Assembly: GCA_036936605.1 (NCBI GenBank)
Contig: JAUPFV010000002.1
Span: 271,816,770-271,880,769, forward strand
Length of the DNA: 64,000 nucleotides
Direction: 5' to 3'
DNA from: Limnanthes douglasii subsp. nivea
Taxonomy: Eukaryota > Streptophyta > Magnoliopsida > Brassicales > Limnanthaceae
Under the pieces are notes generated by a model. The model ran no database searches. It saw only the letters and a program-made list of their open reading frames with translations, and had not been told where the DNA came from. How positions within the stretch are numbered: the stretch's first letter is position 1; each line of letters begins with the position of its first letter. Made by a program: the position numbers and the translations under genes. Positions 12,052-23,638 of the stretch are shown here, piece after piece.

Positions 12052-13664
12052 ATGACAAAGATTGCAAAGGCATTTTCAGCTACTATTCTCTCTGAAAAAA
12101 TCCCTAAAACAGCTCAAGAAGCTAAGAAGATGACCGAATGGCATGAGGCAATGAATACCGAAATGGAAGCTCTAAAAAGGAATGGTACATGGGAGAATTG
12201 TGTGTTACCACAAGGGAAGAAAGCAGTCGGGTGTAGATGGGTGTTTAATATAAAATATAAATCTGATGGCACCATTGAGCGACATAAGGCAAGATTGGTT
12301 GCCAAAGGATATACACAAACATATGGCATAGACTACTCTTAAACGTTCTCTCCGGTTGCAAAGATTGACACTATCAGAGTTTTACTTTCAATAGTCGCGA
12401 ATAAAGATTGGCCTCTTCATCAATTTGATGTAAATAATGCTTTCTTCATGGAGACTTGGAAAAAGAGGTATATATGGAACCCCCACCAGGGTTCTCTGAT
12501 GGTTTTCAAGAAAATGAGGTATGTAAACTGAAAAAGGTATTATATGGGCTCAAACAGTCTCCTCGTGCTTGGTTTGGGAGATTTACAATGGCAATGAAGC
12601 AGTATAGCTACAAACAGAGTAATGGGGATCATACATTGTTTTACAAAAGGAGAGGAAAATTAGTCACTTGTCTTATAATATATATCGACGATATGATTAT
12701 AACGGGGAATGACGAAGAAAAAATTAGCTCTCTTAGGAAAAACCTCTTCAAGGAGTTCGAAATGAAAGACCTTAGGGGATTGAAGTATTTCCTAGGAATC
12801 GAGGTTCTTAGGTCAAGAGGAGGGATTTATATCTCCCAACGGAAATATATATTGGATTTATTAGCTGAAGTTGGCATGGTGGATTGCAAACCAAATGACA
12901 CTCATATGGTTGTGAATCACAAACTAAAGATAATTGAAGGGGCCAGACCAGCGAGTAAAGAAAGGTACCAAAGGTTGGTGGGAAAATTGATTTACCAGGC
13001 TCACACTCGACCTGACATTGCATACGCGGTGGGAGTAGTTAGCCAGTTCATGCATCATCCTCAGGAACACCATATTGAGGCAGTAATGAGGATTATTCGA
13101 TATCTCAAAGGCACACCAGGAAGAGGCATAATTTTTACGAAAAATGGATGCCTTGATGTTGAAGTATTCACAGATGCTGATTGGGGAGGGAATCCTAACG
13201 ACAAGCGATCAACTGCTGGCTACTTTACTCTTCTTGGAGGTAACTTGGTGACTTGGAAGAGTAAGAAACAGAAAGTAGTATCACTGTCAAGTGTTGAATC
13301 AGAATTTAGAGGAATCGTTAAGGGGATTACCGAGATACTTTGGTTAAAGAAGATAATGAAAGAAATCGGATCCCCTCTGAAGTGTCCAACTCAGTTAATG
13401 TGCGATAATAAAGCTGCGATTAAGATTTCAGAGAACCTGGTACAGCACGATTAAACAAAGCACGTTGAAATAGATAGGCAATTCATAAAAGAAAAGATTG
13501 AAGATGGGACAGTCGAACTTTCGTTTGTTAGATCCGAAGACCAACTGGCAGACATCCTGACAAAAACGGTTGCTGCAAGAACATTCAAATCAGTTTTATC
13601 CAAGTTGGGTATTGGCGATCCCACTACACAACTTGAGGGGGGTGTTAGAATATTCATGCAATAA
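12052..13664 (+). pseudogene. Copia-1 reverse transcriptase and RNase H (broken)
   Basis: RT starts around 12150 (WRWVFNIKYKSDGTIERHK-like stretch, then RLVAKGYTQ). It has a stop at 12340 and a frameshift before 12456, then a long open frame to 13454. The catalytic motif is YIDD in this copy near 12685, where YVDD is usual. Further signs are KYFLGIEV, TRPDIAYAVGVVSQF and the RNase H aspartate in FTDADWGG, then SSVESEF and CDNKAA. A stop at 13452-13454 interrupts the conserved H-D-x-T-K-H motif. After it the same frame continues to a TAA at 13662-13664, about 20 bp inside the 3' LTR, which is normal for copia polyproteins. Confidence 0.93.
13633..13642 (+). promoter_or_regulatory. Copia-1 polypurine tract
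   Basis: A purine-rich stretch (TTGAGGGGGG) abuts the 3' LTR start at 13643, the expected plus-strand priming site. Confidence 0.85.
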
Positions 13665-13913
13665 CATGTTTTAGTGCGCTAGCATGTAACACATTCACGC
13701 TGCATAGTATTAAAAATATTTGTCATGTTTGGATATTGTTAGAATATTCAGTGTATTAAGTTTCTTTGTATAGGCCTCTAAGTTCTCTATATATTGAGAG
13801 CCTTACTTGGGTTTATTAATATAAAAAACAGTTCAATACAAAAAGGAACATTTTCTAATAAACATAAAACCCTAGCCGCCTCATGCGGCTACTTCTCTCT
13901 TTGTTGTTGAACA
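13643..13913 (+). repeat. Copia-1 3' LTR
   Basis: Same length as the 5' LTR (271 bp) with eight substitutions counted by eye. It is followed by the CTAAT target duplication at 13914-13918. Confidence 0.95.
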
Positions 13914-13918
13914 CTAAT

Positions 13919-14940
13919 CAAATACCAAAAAGACTTTCTAGAGATAGAAAATGATTTTTATTAAAATAAGTTTTTAAATATAATATTTTGATTCATTTTA
14001 CATTGAGAATTATAAACTTATTTATACAAAAAGTCCATATATATTTACTTTTATCAGTTACATATTTTAAATAATTATGTGTATAACGTTTCTTAGTGTA
14101 ATTCTATAATAAATATATTCATTTTGTACTATACGGGTATTATATTTAGAATATAGCCTTATCGGATACTCCATCTAGTCCATGAGTTTGAGTATAATGA
14201 AACTTAAGGAGTATACAATGGTCGAATATGATATTTGGGTAGTGTAATCTTCAAGTCTTTCATTTCCCGTATCTTCGGGACACCCATTGGATTTTGCTGA
14301 ATCGTGTGCTTTTGAATTTGTCCATTGTCGTAGTTTTATTTTCATTTATCTTTTTTCTCGAGGCTCTATTTTTCATGCCGAAGTAATTGTGACAGTCATG
14401 TCAACTAGACTCCTATAAGTCTTAAAGCTTAGTTATTTTGATTTTCCTAGCCGAACTGTTATCGAAGATGTCTCCAACTTTGTTGGTATTTAACTGTTCA
14501 TGCCACGTTAAAACCCTTTGTTGTTCAAAACCATCCTTGAGGATAGAAAGCCATATTTTGATATAGGGAAAGAGTACGGCTAACAATTAGTATGCTCCTA
14601 CGGTGTTACATGTTTCTTCAGTATGCTTCGAATTTTTGATGGATATGGATGAGCCGCCCTCTAATATTTGTTAAAAGATGAAGTAAATACTATCTTTAGT
14701 TTTTTCATCCATTTACCTGCCTTATTTTAGATTCGTTCATGAAGCTGTGATGTTTCAAGTCGTCATATTTCAAGTCGGTATGTTTTAGGTCAACATGTTT
14801 TTGGTCGGTGTGCTTCATCTAATATCTCTTGTCTCTTGTCATCAATGCATATCGTAGTAGGTGTATGTATATTTTGGAAATATTGTTACTTAAATAATAG
14901 AGTTATATTGTCTTTCTTGACATGGGGGTCGGTATATATA
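13919..14940. other. Non-coding spacer with short tandem motif
   Basis: No gene recognised. Around 14751-14818 a motif of about 17-20 bp (ATGTTTCAAGTCG, ATATTTCAAGTCGG, ATGTTTTAGGTCA, ATGTTTTTGGTCGG) recurs four times and leads into the larger repeat blocks downstream. Confidence 0.5.
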
Positions 14941-15299
14941 TTTGACTCGTGAGTCAGAGCACAGTATGGCCAGTTGCATATCGTGATTATGTTTCCATCT
15001 CATGTATAGTTTGGATAACCAAAGTTATTTTTTGACTCGTAAATTAGGGCTTAGTATGGCTAGTTGCATATCTTGATGGTGTTTTCACCTCAGGTTTGGT
15101 TTGGATAACCAAAGTTACACTTTGACTTATAAGTCATGGCTCAATATGGCCAGTTGAGTACGCCAATGTTGTTTCCACCTTAGGTTTTGTTTTCTTACCA
15201 TTTCGCTAGTTTGACCTCGTAGATCAGGGCTCAGCATGATCACTTGCATATCATGTCGATTTGTCAACTACGCATGTGGTTTGTTAACCATTTTTGATA
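14941..15299. repeat. Four copies of a 90-bp tandem repeat
   Basis: Units start at 14941, 15031, 15121 and about 15210, an almost exact 90-bp period. Each has TTTGACTCGT-like start, a GGCTCAGTATGGCCAGTTGC-like core and a GTTTCCACCTCAGGTTTGG-like middle. Copies are diverged by many substitutions, so the array is old. Confidence 0.85.
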
Positions 15300-15344
15300 T
15301 CTTACCAGTGTACATCACCTCAGTCGTTATTTACATGAAGATCA

Positions 15345-15745
15345 TGTGGCATTCAGTCTTTCTATCATGGAGATCATTTGCCGTATATCATGGAGATCAC
15401 TTGGTTTAAAGCCTATCTATCATGATATCATTTGGCTTAAAGCCTTGTTATCATTGAGATCAGTGGTTATTCTATCATGGAGATCACTTGGCTTAAAGAC
15501 TTTCTATTATGGATTTCGTTTGGCGTATATCATGGAGATCATTTTGCTTAAAATCTTTATATCATAGAGATCACTTAGCGTATAGTCTTTTTCTATCGTG
15601 GTGATGGTGATCATTTGGCTTATAGCCTTTTATATCATAGAGAATGAGATCGTTTGGCTTATAGACTTTTCGATCATGGAGATGGACACGACTTGGCGTA
15701 TAGCCTTTTTTTTATCATGGAGATGGATTGACAATTGGCATTTTG
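15345..15745. repeat. Minisatellite, about 12 degenerate units of 28-38 bp
   Basis: Units resemble TATCATGGAGATCACTTGGC followed by TTAAAGCCTT or TTATAGCCTT. Unit length drifts and some units are truncated. The ORF inside it (15346-15567) is repeat-derived and not a gene. Confidence 0.85.
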
Positions 15746-16029
15746 TAAGTTGAATTTTTGTAGTTCGAGTTATAAAGTAAAGTCATTGACGATTAATACA
15801 AATTACTTTTGGAAGATCCATTGACGAAGTCATATTAGATATTCACTTTCATGGTGAATATCGATTTTCATGTTATGGATGTCTCTCGATTAAAGTCGAT
15901 GCTCATTTGAAGACTTGATTTTATACTTGAGGTCTTAATTTTGATACTCGGAATACCTCCGGTGTTGTTGAAATTTACTAATGTTATGTGTGCCTTTGTT
16001 TGTATGTGTACTACTAAGCATGTGGATTT

Positions 16030-16365
16030 CCCAATCGAGCAATGTTAAGGAGTCTGCCTCGTCAAATTAACTATAAAGGAATTTAAGCAATTATCAAAAG
16101 ACGAAATGGCAGGAATCGATAACTTCTGTAAATATAAAGCTAATGTACATGTCATGTTTGACCCAGCATTGCACACAGTCTGTACAGGTGGGGCTTGATA
16201 TATTTTGATGATCATGTTTACCCGGACGACCATTTTAAAGTATCCAAGCTTGAAGGGTTTATTTCCAATGGAGAACAATCTTATGAGGATCTGATCGAGG
16301 AGTTATTGTATGTTTTGTTCGTCGTTTCGAATGAGAATTCAAGTGTTGTTGAACTGTAAACTTTG
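16030..16365 (+). other. Coding-like remnant of unknown family
   Basis: One frame from about 16050 reads without stops for roughly 45 codons (VCLVKLTIKEFKQLSKDEMAG and onward). After a frame change near 16200 another reads about 50 codons to a stop near 16358. Composition looks protein-like and has fewer stops than the surrounding DNA. I recognise no domain. It could be a fragment of a host gene or of a DNA transposon. Confidence 0.3.
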
Positions 16366-16587
16366 TTATAGTCGGACATTACGCAATTACAGGCAGGTGC
16401 ATCTCTTGCTTGCCAATTTAGTATGGGCATTAAAATTACTCGATACTGTCTGTCGTTGAGGATATAAAAAATGCACTTGCCTACCCCGAAATCATACTTA
16501 GTCATGAAAATAGGATAATGCTTCTGCTACTATGGGGTCAACCAATTTGTTTGTTGATGGTGATGATATTTTTCACGAGACATAAAA

Positions 16588-16612
16588 CTAATCAAATACC
16601 AAAATGACTTTT
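16588..16612. repeat. Second copy of the Copia-1 right-flank sequence
   Basis: CTAATCAAATACCAAAATGA and the following CTT match the sequence right after Copia-1 (13914-13936) with one mismatch. The bases before it (ACATAAAA) also resemble the left flank of Copia-1 (ACATAAAC). Confidence 0.6.
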
Positions 16613-16860
16613 ATATATATATATATGTATCTAAAAATGTTACAAGAAAAAATAACTCTGACCAACTTGGTAGACTTATTCGAGACTAATGACAATTAAA
16701 TGGATAAAATTCAATTTGATTAAACATAATATTTTTTATACCAATATTTAAGATGTATTGTGTGTTTTTTATATGGTAATAACAAAGAATTGTGTTTGTC
16801 TATATTTTATGTTCTGTAGGACAAATATTTGTAATTTGTTTGTGTTTATATGATTACCAT

Positions 16861-16863
<3 letters not shown>

Positions 16864-16905
<42 letters not shown>
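16864..16905. repeat. (TA)n microsatellite
   Basis: About 21 uninterrupted TA units. Confidence 0.95.
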
Positions 16906-16907
<2 letters not shown>

Positions 16908-17669
16908 AAAATATAACTTTATATATGTAACGAGCGGCACCAGGTTTTTTTTAGTTATTTTTAATTTCAAATAATCAAAGACTACAATATATTAAATCCA
17001 AAAATAATTGAAAACATAGACTGTGATAAGAATTAAAAGAATAGACATGAAAAAATATACACCTGAATGATTTGTATGAAACAAACAAGAAACTAAACAA
17101 AATATTGAAAGAAGGTTGGTCTACATCAAATAGAAGTAATTTTGGATTAACATAAAAACAAATATCTCATTAATCAATATAATTGTTTGGACAGCCTGAA
17201 AGTTTAAGGCACTCTCCAAATATACAATAAAATGTGTGAAACAGCTAAATGGTAATTAGCCTATTAGTTTGCCAAATGACTTAGACAAACAAATTTATCC
17301 TAGTCTATGACGACTTACTAGTCCTATAGTATTATAGAGCTGAATTTATTCGTCTTTTTAAAAGCGAAAATGAAAAAACAATCATTTTCTACATAATTTG
17401 GTACTTTCAGCATTGTTTCTTGTGTACACGACCTAGACTATAAAAGGAAAAAAAGTGGACATTTTGGTTCATTGATTCATTTAAACTCCGGTGGCTTTGT
17501 TGAGAAGTATATTATGCGACAAGAAACAATCCAGCAGAAAATTAACAAAGAGCCATGGGCACCAAACAATCTTCTTATAACTAGAGCTACATCTAATTTA
17601 GGCACAGAAGCATAAGCATGTGAACAAATTAAATTAAGAGAAATTTTAGCCTAAAAATATATATATAAC
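16906..17669. other. Downstream flank and probable 3' UTR of the ORP gene
   Basis: No gene is visible. The ORP gene on the minus strand ends at 17670, so its 3' UTR and polyadenylation site should lie just below this coordinate. No strong AATAAA on the minus strand stands out close to the stop, so the end is not called. Confidence 0.4.
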
Positions 17670-20600
17670 TTACTCTTCGACTAAATGTGGAGGGGAATCA
17701 CAACTCTGGCCAAATATATCAGGAATTCCGTCCCAATTTGTCGTTTCTCTAGTTTCCCAGTACCCACCTACATAGTGGTAGCAACCATCTACGTCTTTCT
17801 CAAACCATCTTGGCCGCCACCCTCTTTCTTGTAACCTCCTTGCCTGATGGACAGTGAATTATATAGCCTCAAATTACCAAGTTATATGACTAAAATGCAC
17901 AAGTACAATAAGTATTCTCTTGACGAAATAACAGTCTCTAAGTGTCACATCACCCAAAATAATTTTGTTTGGAGTCACTTCCAAACTTTATTCAAGTAAA
18001 ACAGTGTTTTAAATTTCATACACATCACTTCTGTAGTTATAACATTTTTTGTCAGAGTTTGTCTGTTTCGTGTATATAGTTTTGATTTGTAGATTACAAA
18101 CAAAGTTAATAACAATCAAAGGGGAAATTTGGAGAAGAACTACCATGTTTAGTAAGTTGAGAAATATATAGGAACTGAGGTGGTCTGAGAGTTAGTATTT
18201 GCAAAAAAAGTAGAAATCCAGGTATGGACAAAGAAATTTTTGTCGAATATGAAATCAAGGTCCGGTCTGGGTTTCGAATCTGGGTCGGGTCTGGGTGTCA
18301 CCAACTATGACTTATTACAAAACTTTTTCCAGCCCGAATTCGACCCATAACCGAATTTCTGCCACTCCACCGAGATCAAATTGATGCTCGAGTACGTAAT
18401 TTGACACAAAAAAAGTCCCCAGCCGGCAAATATATCTTAGCTTATGATATCATTAACATCACATACACCATACAGATTTGTAGATAAATACCTGTCTCTG
18501 TGACTGTTCGAGTCTCAATTTCTCTACATTTGCCAGCTCATATTCCCCGTTCTCTAAGTGCCTCTGATCTGGTCTAAGCCTCGAGTCAGTTGGAGGCAGT
18601 TTGTTTAGTAACCCAGGTGTTATTTCGTTTAAGGATATTGCAAAAGGAGTTAGATTGTATCTTGTTTTGGTCTCTGAATTCCCTCGTTCCCATAGCAACA
18701 CAGCTTCTGTCATCGGATCATATCCCTTGGGTTTCGAAGTTGGATCCCCAAGCACGTAGTAGATAGCCTCATCCCACTTACCTACCAACATAGCTACCTT
18801 CTTTCCAGTTCTATTGTCTTGAACAAAGCCGTGAACCTGAATTTGTTGCAAAGATAAATATTGGTTGGCTTTCTTAACTAGTTTTTCAAGTCCTGGAGTC
18901 TTATATACTTTAGTTACAATTAATGCTGGAATTGAGCTGAATACCTAGAGACTCGAGCTCAGATCGAACATAAAAAGGAAAGTTCAAGCACAAAGACAAT
19001 TTTATCTTACTGCTTAGCTATAAATACTTGAGTACTGCACTAAAGCTCGAATACAAAAAATTTATAAATCCACCAAGTGTAACATGACTGGTTCAAACCC
19101 TTATATTTTACTGAAGTATTGATGTTTGGTAGCCGGAAAAAATAGGGAAATAAATGTTTGGTACTTAAGATTTTTAAGAGACCAAAACAAAGCCTTAAGA
19201 CATCACTAGAAAAGAGTACCTGGTGTGGATTTCGGTCTATGATAGACTGCTCTTTGAACTTCAGCTTGCAAGAGTAATTGCCATTGCCCTTGATGCGCAT
19301 GGTGCCATAGTGATCACAATAGAGTTTACCGAGTATGATATTATATATTGAAGTGGTGACCTTGCTCCACTGGAAAGTGCCACCATCCTCAAACTGCAAG
19401 GTTAAAAGACCTACTGGATCGAGCTGAATGGACCGCCCCCAAAACTTGCCTTTGATATTGGAGTCCCCCCAAAATTTCCAGCCTCTTCCCTCACAATGAC
19501 AAGCAACAACCATCGGATGATGACTCACCTGAATGAAAAAAGTGTCACACTATTACTGACTAAACAGCTGTAAAAATAAATTTTGGGAGTTGGATTCAAC
19601 TGTTTTCTTCATAATCTTAGATAATATATATAATAAGAAGATGAGTTCCAGTCGCAATCTCAAATTCTTCGATTCTAGCAATGTTACCAGCATTTAGTAA
19701 AAGGAAAATACTATTTCATTTTCAGAAAGGTTATAAATGCAACTAAAGATTGCCAATAATAAATTTTAAGTGTTCCAAAATGTGTTTCTATAATATAGTA
19801 ACAATAATAAAATCCATTGATATATAGCTTGCCTTTTCGGAAAAGAAACGGAGTCCTTTATCTGGATAGTCAGCTTCATAGGTCTCTCCTAGAAGAGGAT
19901 TAAATGGTTTACATTGCCGGCCTTCTGTTGATGCATAGCCAGATACAGCAAAAGCTGCAATATTAAGAATTCTCATCAACTCATTTTCCTGCGGTGAAAA
20001 GATTCCCGTATTAAGAACTTATCATTAAGAAAAAAATTCAAATCAATAACATCTAGAGAGTTGCAGAATAAAAGTTAGAAAACATGATATTAACTAGTAA
20101 GGTCTGATTACATGAAAGGTAAAACAGAACCCCAAGTTATAGACAAAAAAAGACTTAGATTGTCAAGTGCTATCTGGTGAATTTTGTACTTCGGCAGAAA
20201 TACCTGCCATTAACCCTTCCGAAGAGTGGGAGAAGCTTACTAGCTACAAAAATCCTGCCGGATAATGGCGTTACGGATTGAAAGTTCTGATTTAAAGAAG
20301 TTTAAATAGACATATTGATTGAGGCTCCAAAAAGATGCTAAATTAAATGAGGAATATGACTTCTGCTGAACAATTGAGAATCTAAGTAGAGAATTATATA
20401 TAGCTGAGTACCTGAACTGTAAGAACATACTAAATTATGAGCTAAGGTGCATTGGTACGAATGAGTGAATAGCTGAGTAACTGACCTGCTTTCCCCATTC
20501 TAATGCTCGATCAACCAAGTATGAATACTCTAAATCCTCAAAGCACTTCTGCAGCGAGGAGATAGGCTCATTAAAATATACAGGGAGACAAACTCCAGAC

Positions 20601-23600
20601 AAGTCCTTGCCAATGTTTTCCTTAATAATTGACCACAAGCCAACTGGTTTCTCTTTCTCTTTTGGATCCGGCAAGTTATCTCTCCTTTTAATAGACGGAT
20701 ACTGAGCAATTTTGATTTCTGTCTCGAACCCCCGCAAACGATCAGAAAAAAAGCTCTCTCTGTCGTTTACACAAGCATTTCCAACAGCTTCCCTACTTCT
20801 ATAGGAAGCACTCCGCAATGCCTCAGCTGACATAAAATCATTTGTATCGAAAAAAGCTCCGTCGTCTTCATCTGTTTCAACATCCCCTCCTTGACTTTCA
20901 TTGTCAACCTCAGAATCACTTGCACTCCCCTCTGACATGACTGAGTAGAAATCTGAGGCAAGAGAAGATGTTTAAAAACATTTGGATTTCAATTTAAACC
21001 AGTATTTATTCAGAATCACTATTTTTGTCAATACAGCAATTTTGTCATCATACACTTGGACCATGGCAATCAATATTTAAACTTGCATATGTGCCCATCT
21101 TTAAACGTGCAAGCAGAAGTTCTCTTGGTGAATGCTCATTGTCTATCATACATGACGATTATAGTGTTTGAACCCGGCATATTTGTATGTATACATAAAG
21201 AGACAAAAGTTTGATGCTGGAAAAAATTAAGATAGCTAACTAACCGCTAAACCTTCTATTTCCTTGTCCGCAGCAAGAGTCACGCTTTGTTTCATCGACT
21301 ACGGTTGTTTCCAGCTCTATCTTTTCTGTCTGTACAAATTTTATAGGAAGAAGGTAAAAGAATACGTTAATCTGGAGAAGGAACAAAAGCAAAAATACAT
21401 AAACTAGAATGAGATCTAGCAAAAGGTAATATTCATGTATAATTAAACAGAAGATATTAAAAGTCAGCAGTTATTTTGGCCCTTGTAATATGCAGCATTT
21501 TACATATAAATAAAGACTACCCCAGAACTCTGACGGAAAGAGGAACTAACTTCAGCAAGAATATTGAGAAAATTAAAATGCTAAATATGAACAAGGAATC
21601 TTGAAGCCAAAATTTAAGAGTGCAGCAAGTTGCAGGAAAAAAATAAACTGAGGAGCTTACATTCAAAACTTTAGCATATTATGAACACTTTTGTGTATAT
21701 GCATATGCGAAAATAAACCTAGCATATCAAAGCAATCCATGAAGTAGTGTCCGTAAGGATACTCAAACATTAGTGCTTACCTCTAATTGTCTTAATGTAT
21801 CGAGTAACATGACATGTTTATTTTGAAGGGCCTTCAGCTGGTTCTGCAATGTAGTGAATTCCAAAAGCATAATAGACTCGCATTCCTTGATGATTGTCTC
21901 ACCAATGCCTTCTTGCAACAGGCGCCCTCTTAATTTCTCAGTGGACACAGCAGTATCTTCAGAAGGTGAAAAATCAATACTCGATAACATTCTAGGAAAA
22001 AGATTCTTAGCACCTTGCAGGGCCTCAGTCCAGAGAGCTCTGTCCTCCCTTGAGAGACAACGCAAGTGAAGAGTCTTTGTCCCTGTGAATATAGTAAGCC
22101 TTTTATCATCGGACTTGCTTACACGAATCGAAGAAACCTACAGCGGCATTTATAGCAACTCAGGTACGATAAAGAGAAAGAGAATACAAAACAAAGGTAT
22201 AAAAAATATAATGCATCATCATATATGTTAGGTTCTCATATGATGAAAAAATACCAAATTTAACTACCATACTATGCACACGCCAAACCACAAGTTGCAT
22301 AGCCAACCAGATAAAACCATGAATTCACTCTATTTATCAGATCATACGCCTTTGTCAATAGAACTATTAGGCACTCTTGTAATTTATTTATTTTATTTCT
22401 TTTAGGCACTCGTGTAATTAATTATTGAAAAGCATGACCACTTAAAAAATTGTATTGAATAAGCTTCACTTCAACAAATATACCCGAAACATATTTCCCT
22501 CTTGACTGCAGCTCCCAAGAGACAGCTTTGGCTGAAGTATACGGCTAATCGACACGTTCATAAAACAAAATCAACACAAGTATAAGACTACACTAGAGTG
22601 GAGGCACTATCTATAGTTGGTCTTTGAAAGTGAAGAACTTCAGCTAGAGTAAACCGCGTAAAATTTGACACCCTTCACGAAAACTTATCCTTTATGGTCA
22701 TAAAAAAATCAACTAATCTTCTAAATTCACATGCATACTATTAGGATGCAACATTTCCTCTTCCTATTGTCCTTACTTCCCCTTCACTGTTTAGTTCCTA
22801 AACATACATGTATGTAGTTCTAAGATCTCCTATTCCTTTTGATATTCTTTTAATAAACGGTAGATTGTATTCATCCGGATAAATCAATCATTATGGTTTA
22901 ACAGTGCTTACAACTTCGAACCTACAATGCTACCAAGTGAAAATGTACAGGCATAGCCATGGTACCAAAAGATATATCTTATTTAAGATAACAAAATTAG
23001 TCCAAGGAAACTAAACATCAAGCAAAAACATATACTTATGAGCTTATTATATAAGATTCATTGCCAGAAAAAGGTTAGGGTTAAAAAAAGGGGTGAGAAA
23101 AGACCTTCAAATGTACTTCACCAAAGGGCCTGCAAGTCCTACCAGCTATACGAAGTCGATTGTTGCTGCTCCAATTAGCCTTCCTCACGTAAAGCACCGA
23201 GTCCTCGCCAATCACTCTCAGTCCTTTCTCTCTACCAAGACTCGGACTCACCACGATCTTCTCCGGACCGTGGATCTTATAGTAAGAAAGCACTCCATCC
23301 TCTAGCACAAACCATCTCGACCTCCATCCTTTCCCGTAGTTAACCCACTTATACAAGATTCCCGCCACACCTCCACCGACGCCATTCGCGCAGCAGTAAA
23401 CCGCCTTAGACGGATGATCTCTCACCTCCTCATCGACTGCATCCGATTTCGATGTCGACGACGATAGCCTCTCGACCTGATCTTGACTCACAGACGAGAC
23501 CTGCGTCGAGTACGACAAGCTAGGAGTCCTCGACGCCTGGCTCGCTGGTTTGACTATAGCACTCTCGAGCCCTGACTGACCGGCTATACTCCGGTCACGA

Positions 23601-23638
23601 TCGAGCGAAACCGGAGCAATGCAGCAGAGAGGATTCAT
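17670..23638 (-). CDS. ORP: Oxysterol-binding protein-related protein, plant ORP1C/1D type
   Basis: Eight coding exons join in frame: 23638-23105, 22137-21781, 21329-21245, 20952-20486, 19988-19833, 19528-19220, 18836-18492 and 17843-17670. They total 2427 nt, or 808 residues, the usual length of the plant PH-ORD class. All introns are GT-AG except intron 5, which is GC-AG. Residues about 88-222 form a pleckstrin homology domain ([16 protein letters not shown]; the closing Trp is in DRALWTEAL). Residues about 268-297 are coiled coil. An acidic linker holds an FFAT-like DGAFFDTND. From about 415 to the end is the lipid-binding ORD domain with the signature SEKVSHHPM. The family moves sterols or phosphoinositides between membranes at contact sites; the ligand here is inferred. 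The start ATG opens MNPLCCIAP, a start I remember from ORP1C/1D proteins. Confidence 0.95.
19529..19832 (-). other. ORP intron 5, a GC-AG intron
   Basis: The upstream exon ends GAAAAG and the intron opens GCAAGC; the intron closes with TTCAG at 19529. Only this junction gives the conserved SEK-VSHHPM join. The donor matches the typical strong consensus around GC donors (AAG/GCAAG). Confidence 0.88.
23105..23638 (-). other. ORP exon 1: cysteine-containing N-terminus and most of the PH domain
   Basis: This 178-codon exon ends AAG/GT at 23105 with phase 0. It encodes a short N-terminus with paired cysteines at residues 5-6 (a possible lipidation site, not provable), a serine-rich linker, then the PH strands through GEVHLK. 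The remainder of the PH domain, including its closing helix with Trp214, is in exon 2 after a 967-bp intron. Confidence 0.9.

Larger units (their letters stand above)
8957..13913 (+). mobile_element. Copia-1, complete Ty1/copia LTR retrotransposon, non-functional
   Basis: The element has two 271-bp LTRs (8957-9227 and 13643-13913) beginning TG and ending CA, and a 5-bp target duplication CTAAT. Its primer binding site matches the initiator methionine tRNA type, and it has a G-rich polypurine tract. The internal order gag, protease, integrase, reverse transcriptase, RNase H is the Ty1/copia (Pseudoviridae) order, with integrase before RT. By eye the LTRs differ at 8 of 271 positions, so it is a moderately recent insertion that has since collected stops and frameshifts. 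The wording around the RT (DVNNAF, then [10 protein letters not shown]) is closest in my memory to the Ale/Retrofit group, which is a tentative assignment. Confidence 0.95.

Noticed and set aside
8957..13913. Copia-1 as a functional element
   Set aside because: Several stops, at least four frame changes and a changed protease site, despite good LTRs and target duplication.
14941..15745. Possible CRISPR array
   Set aside because: Units are contiguous and degenerate with no unique spacers; the setting is a plant nuclear genome.
16792..16974. 60-residue ORF with IYIYIYIY
   Set aside because: Translation of a TA dinucleotide array.
21854..22069. Plus-strand ORF over ORP exon 2
   Set aside because: Shadow of the minus-strand coding exon, which is supported by splice sites and family similarity.
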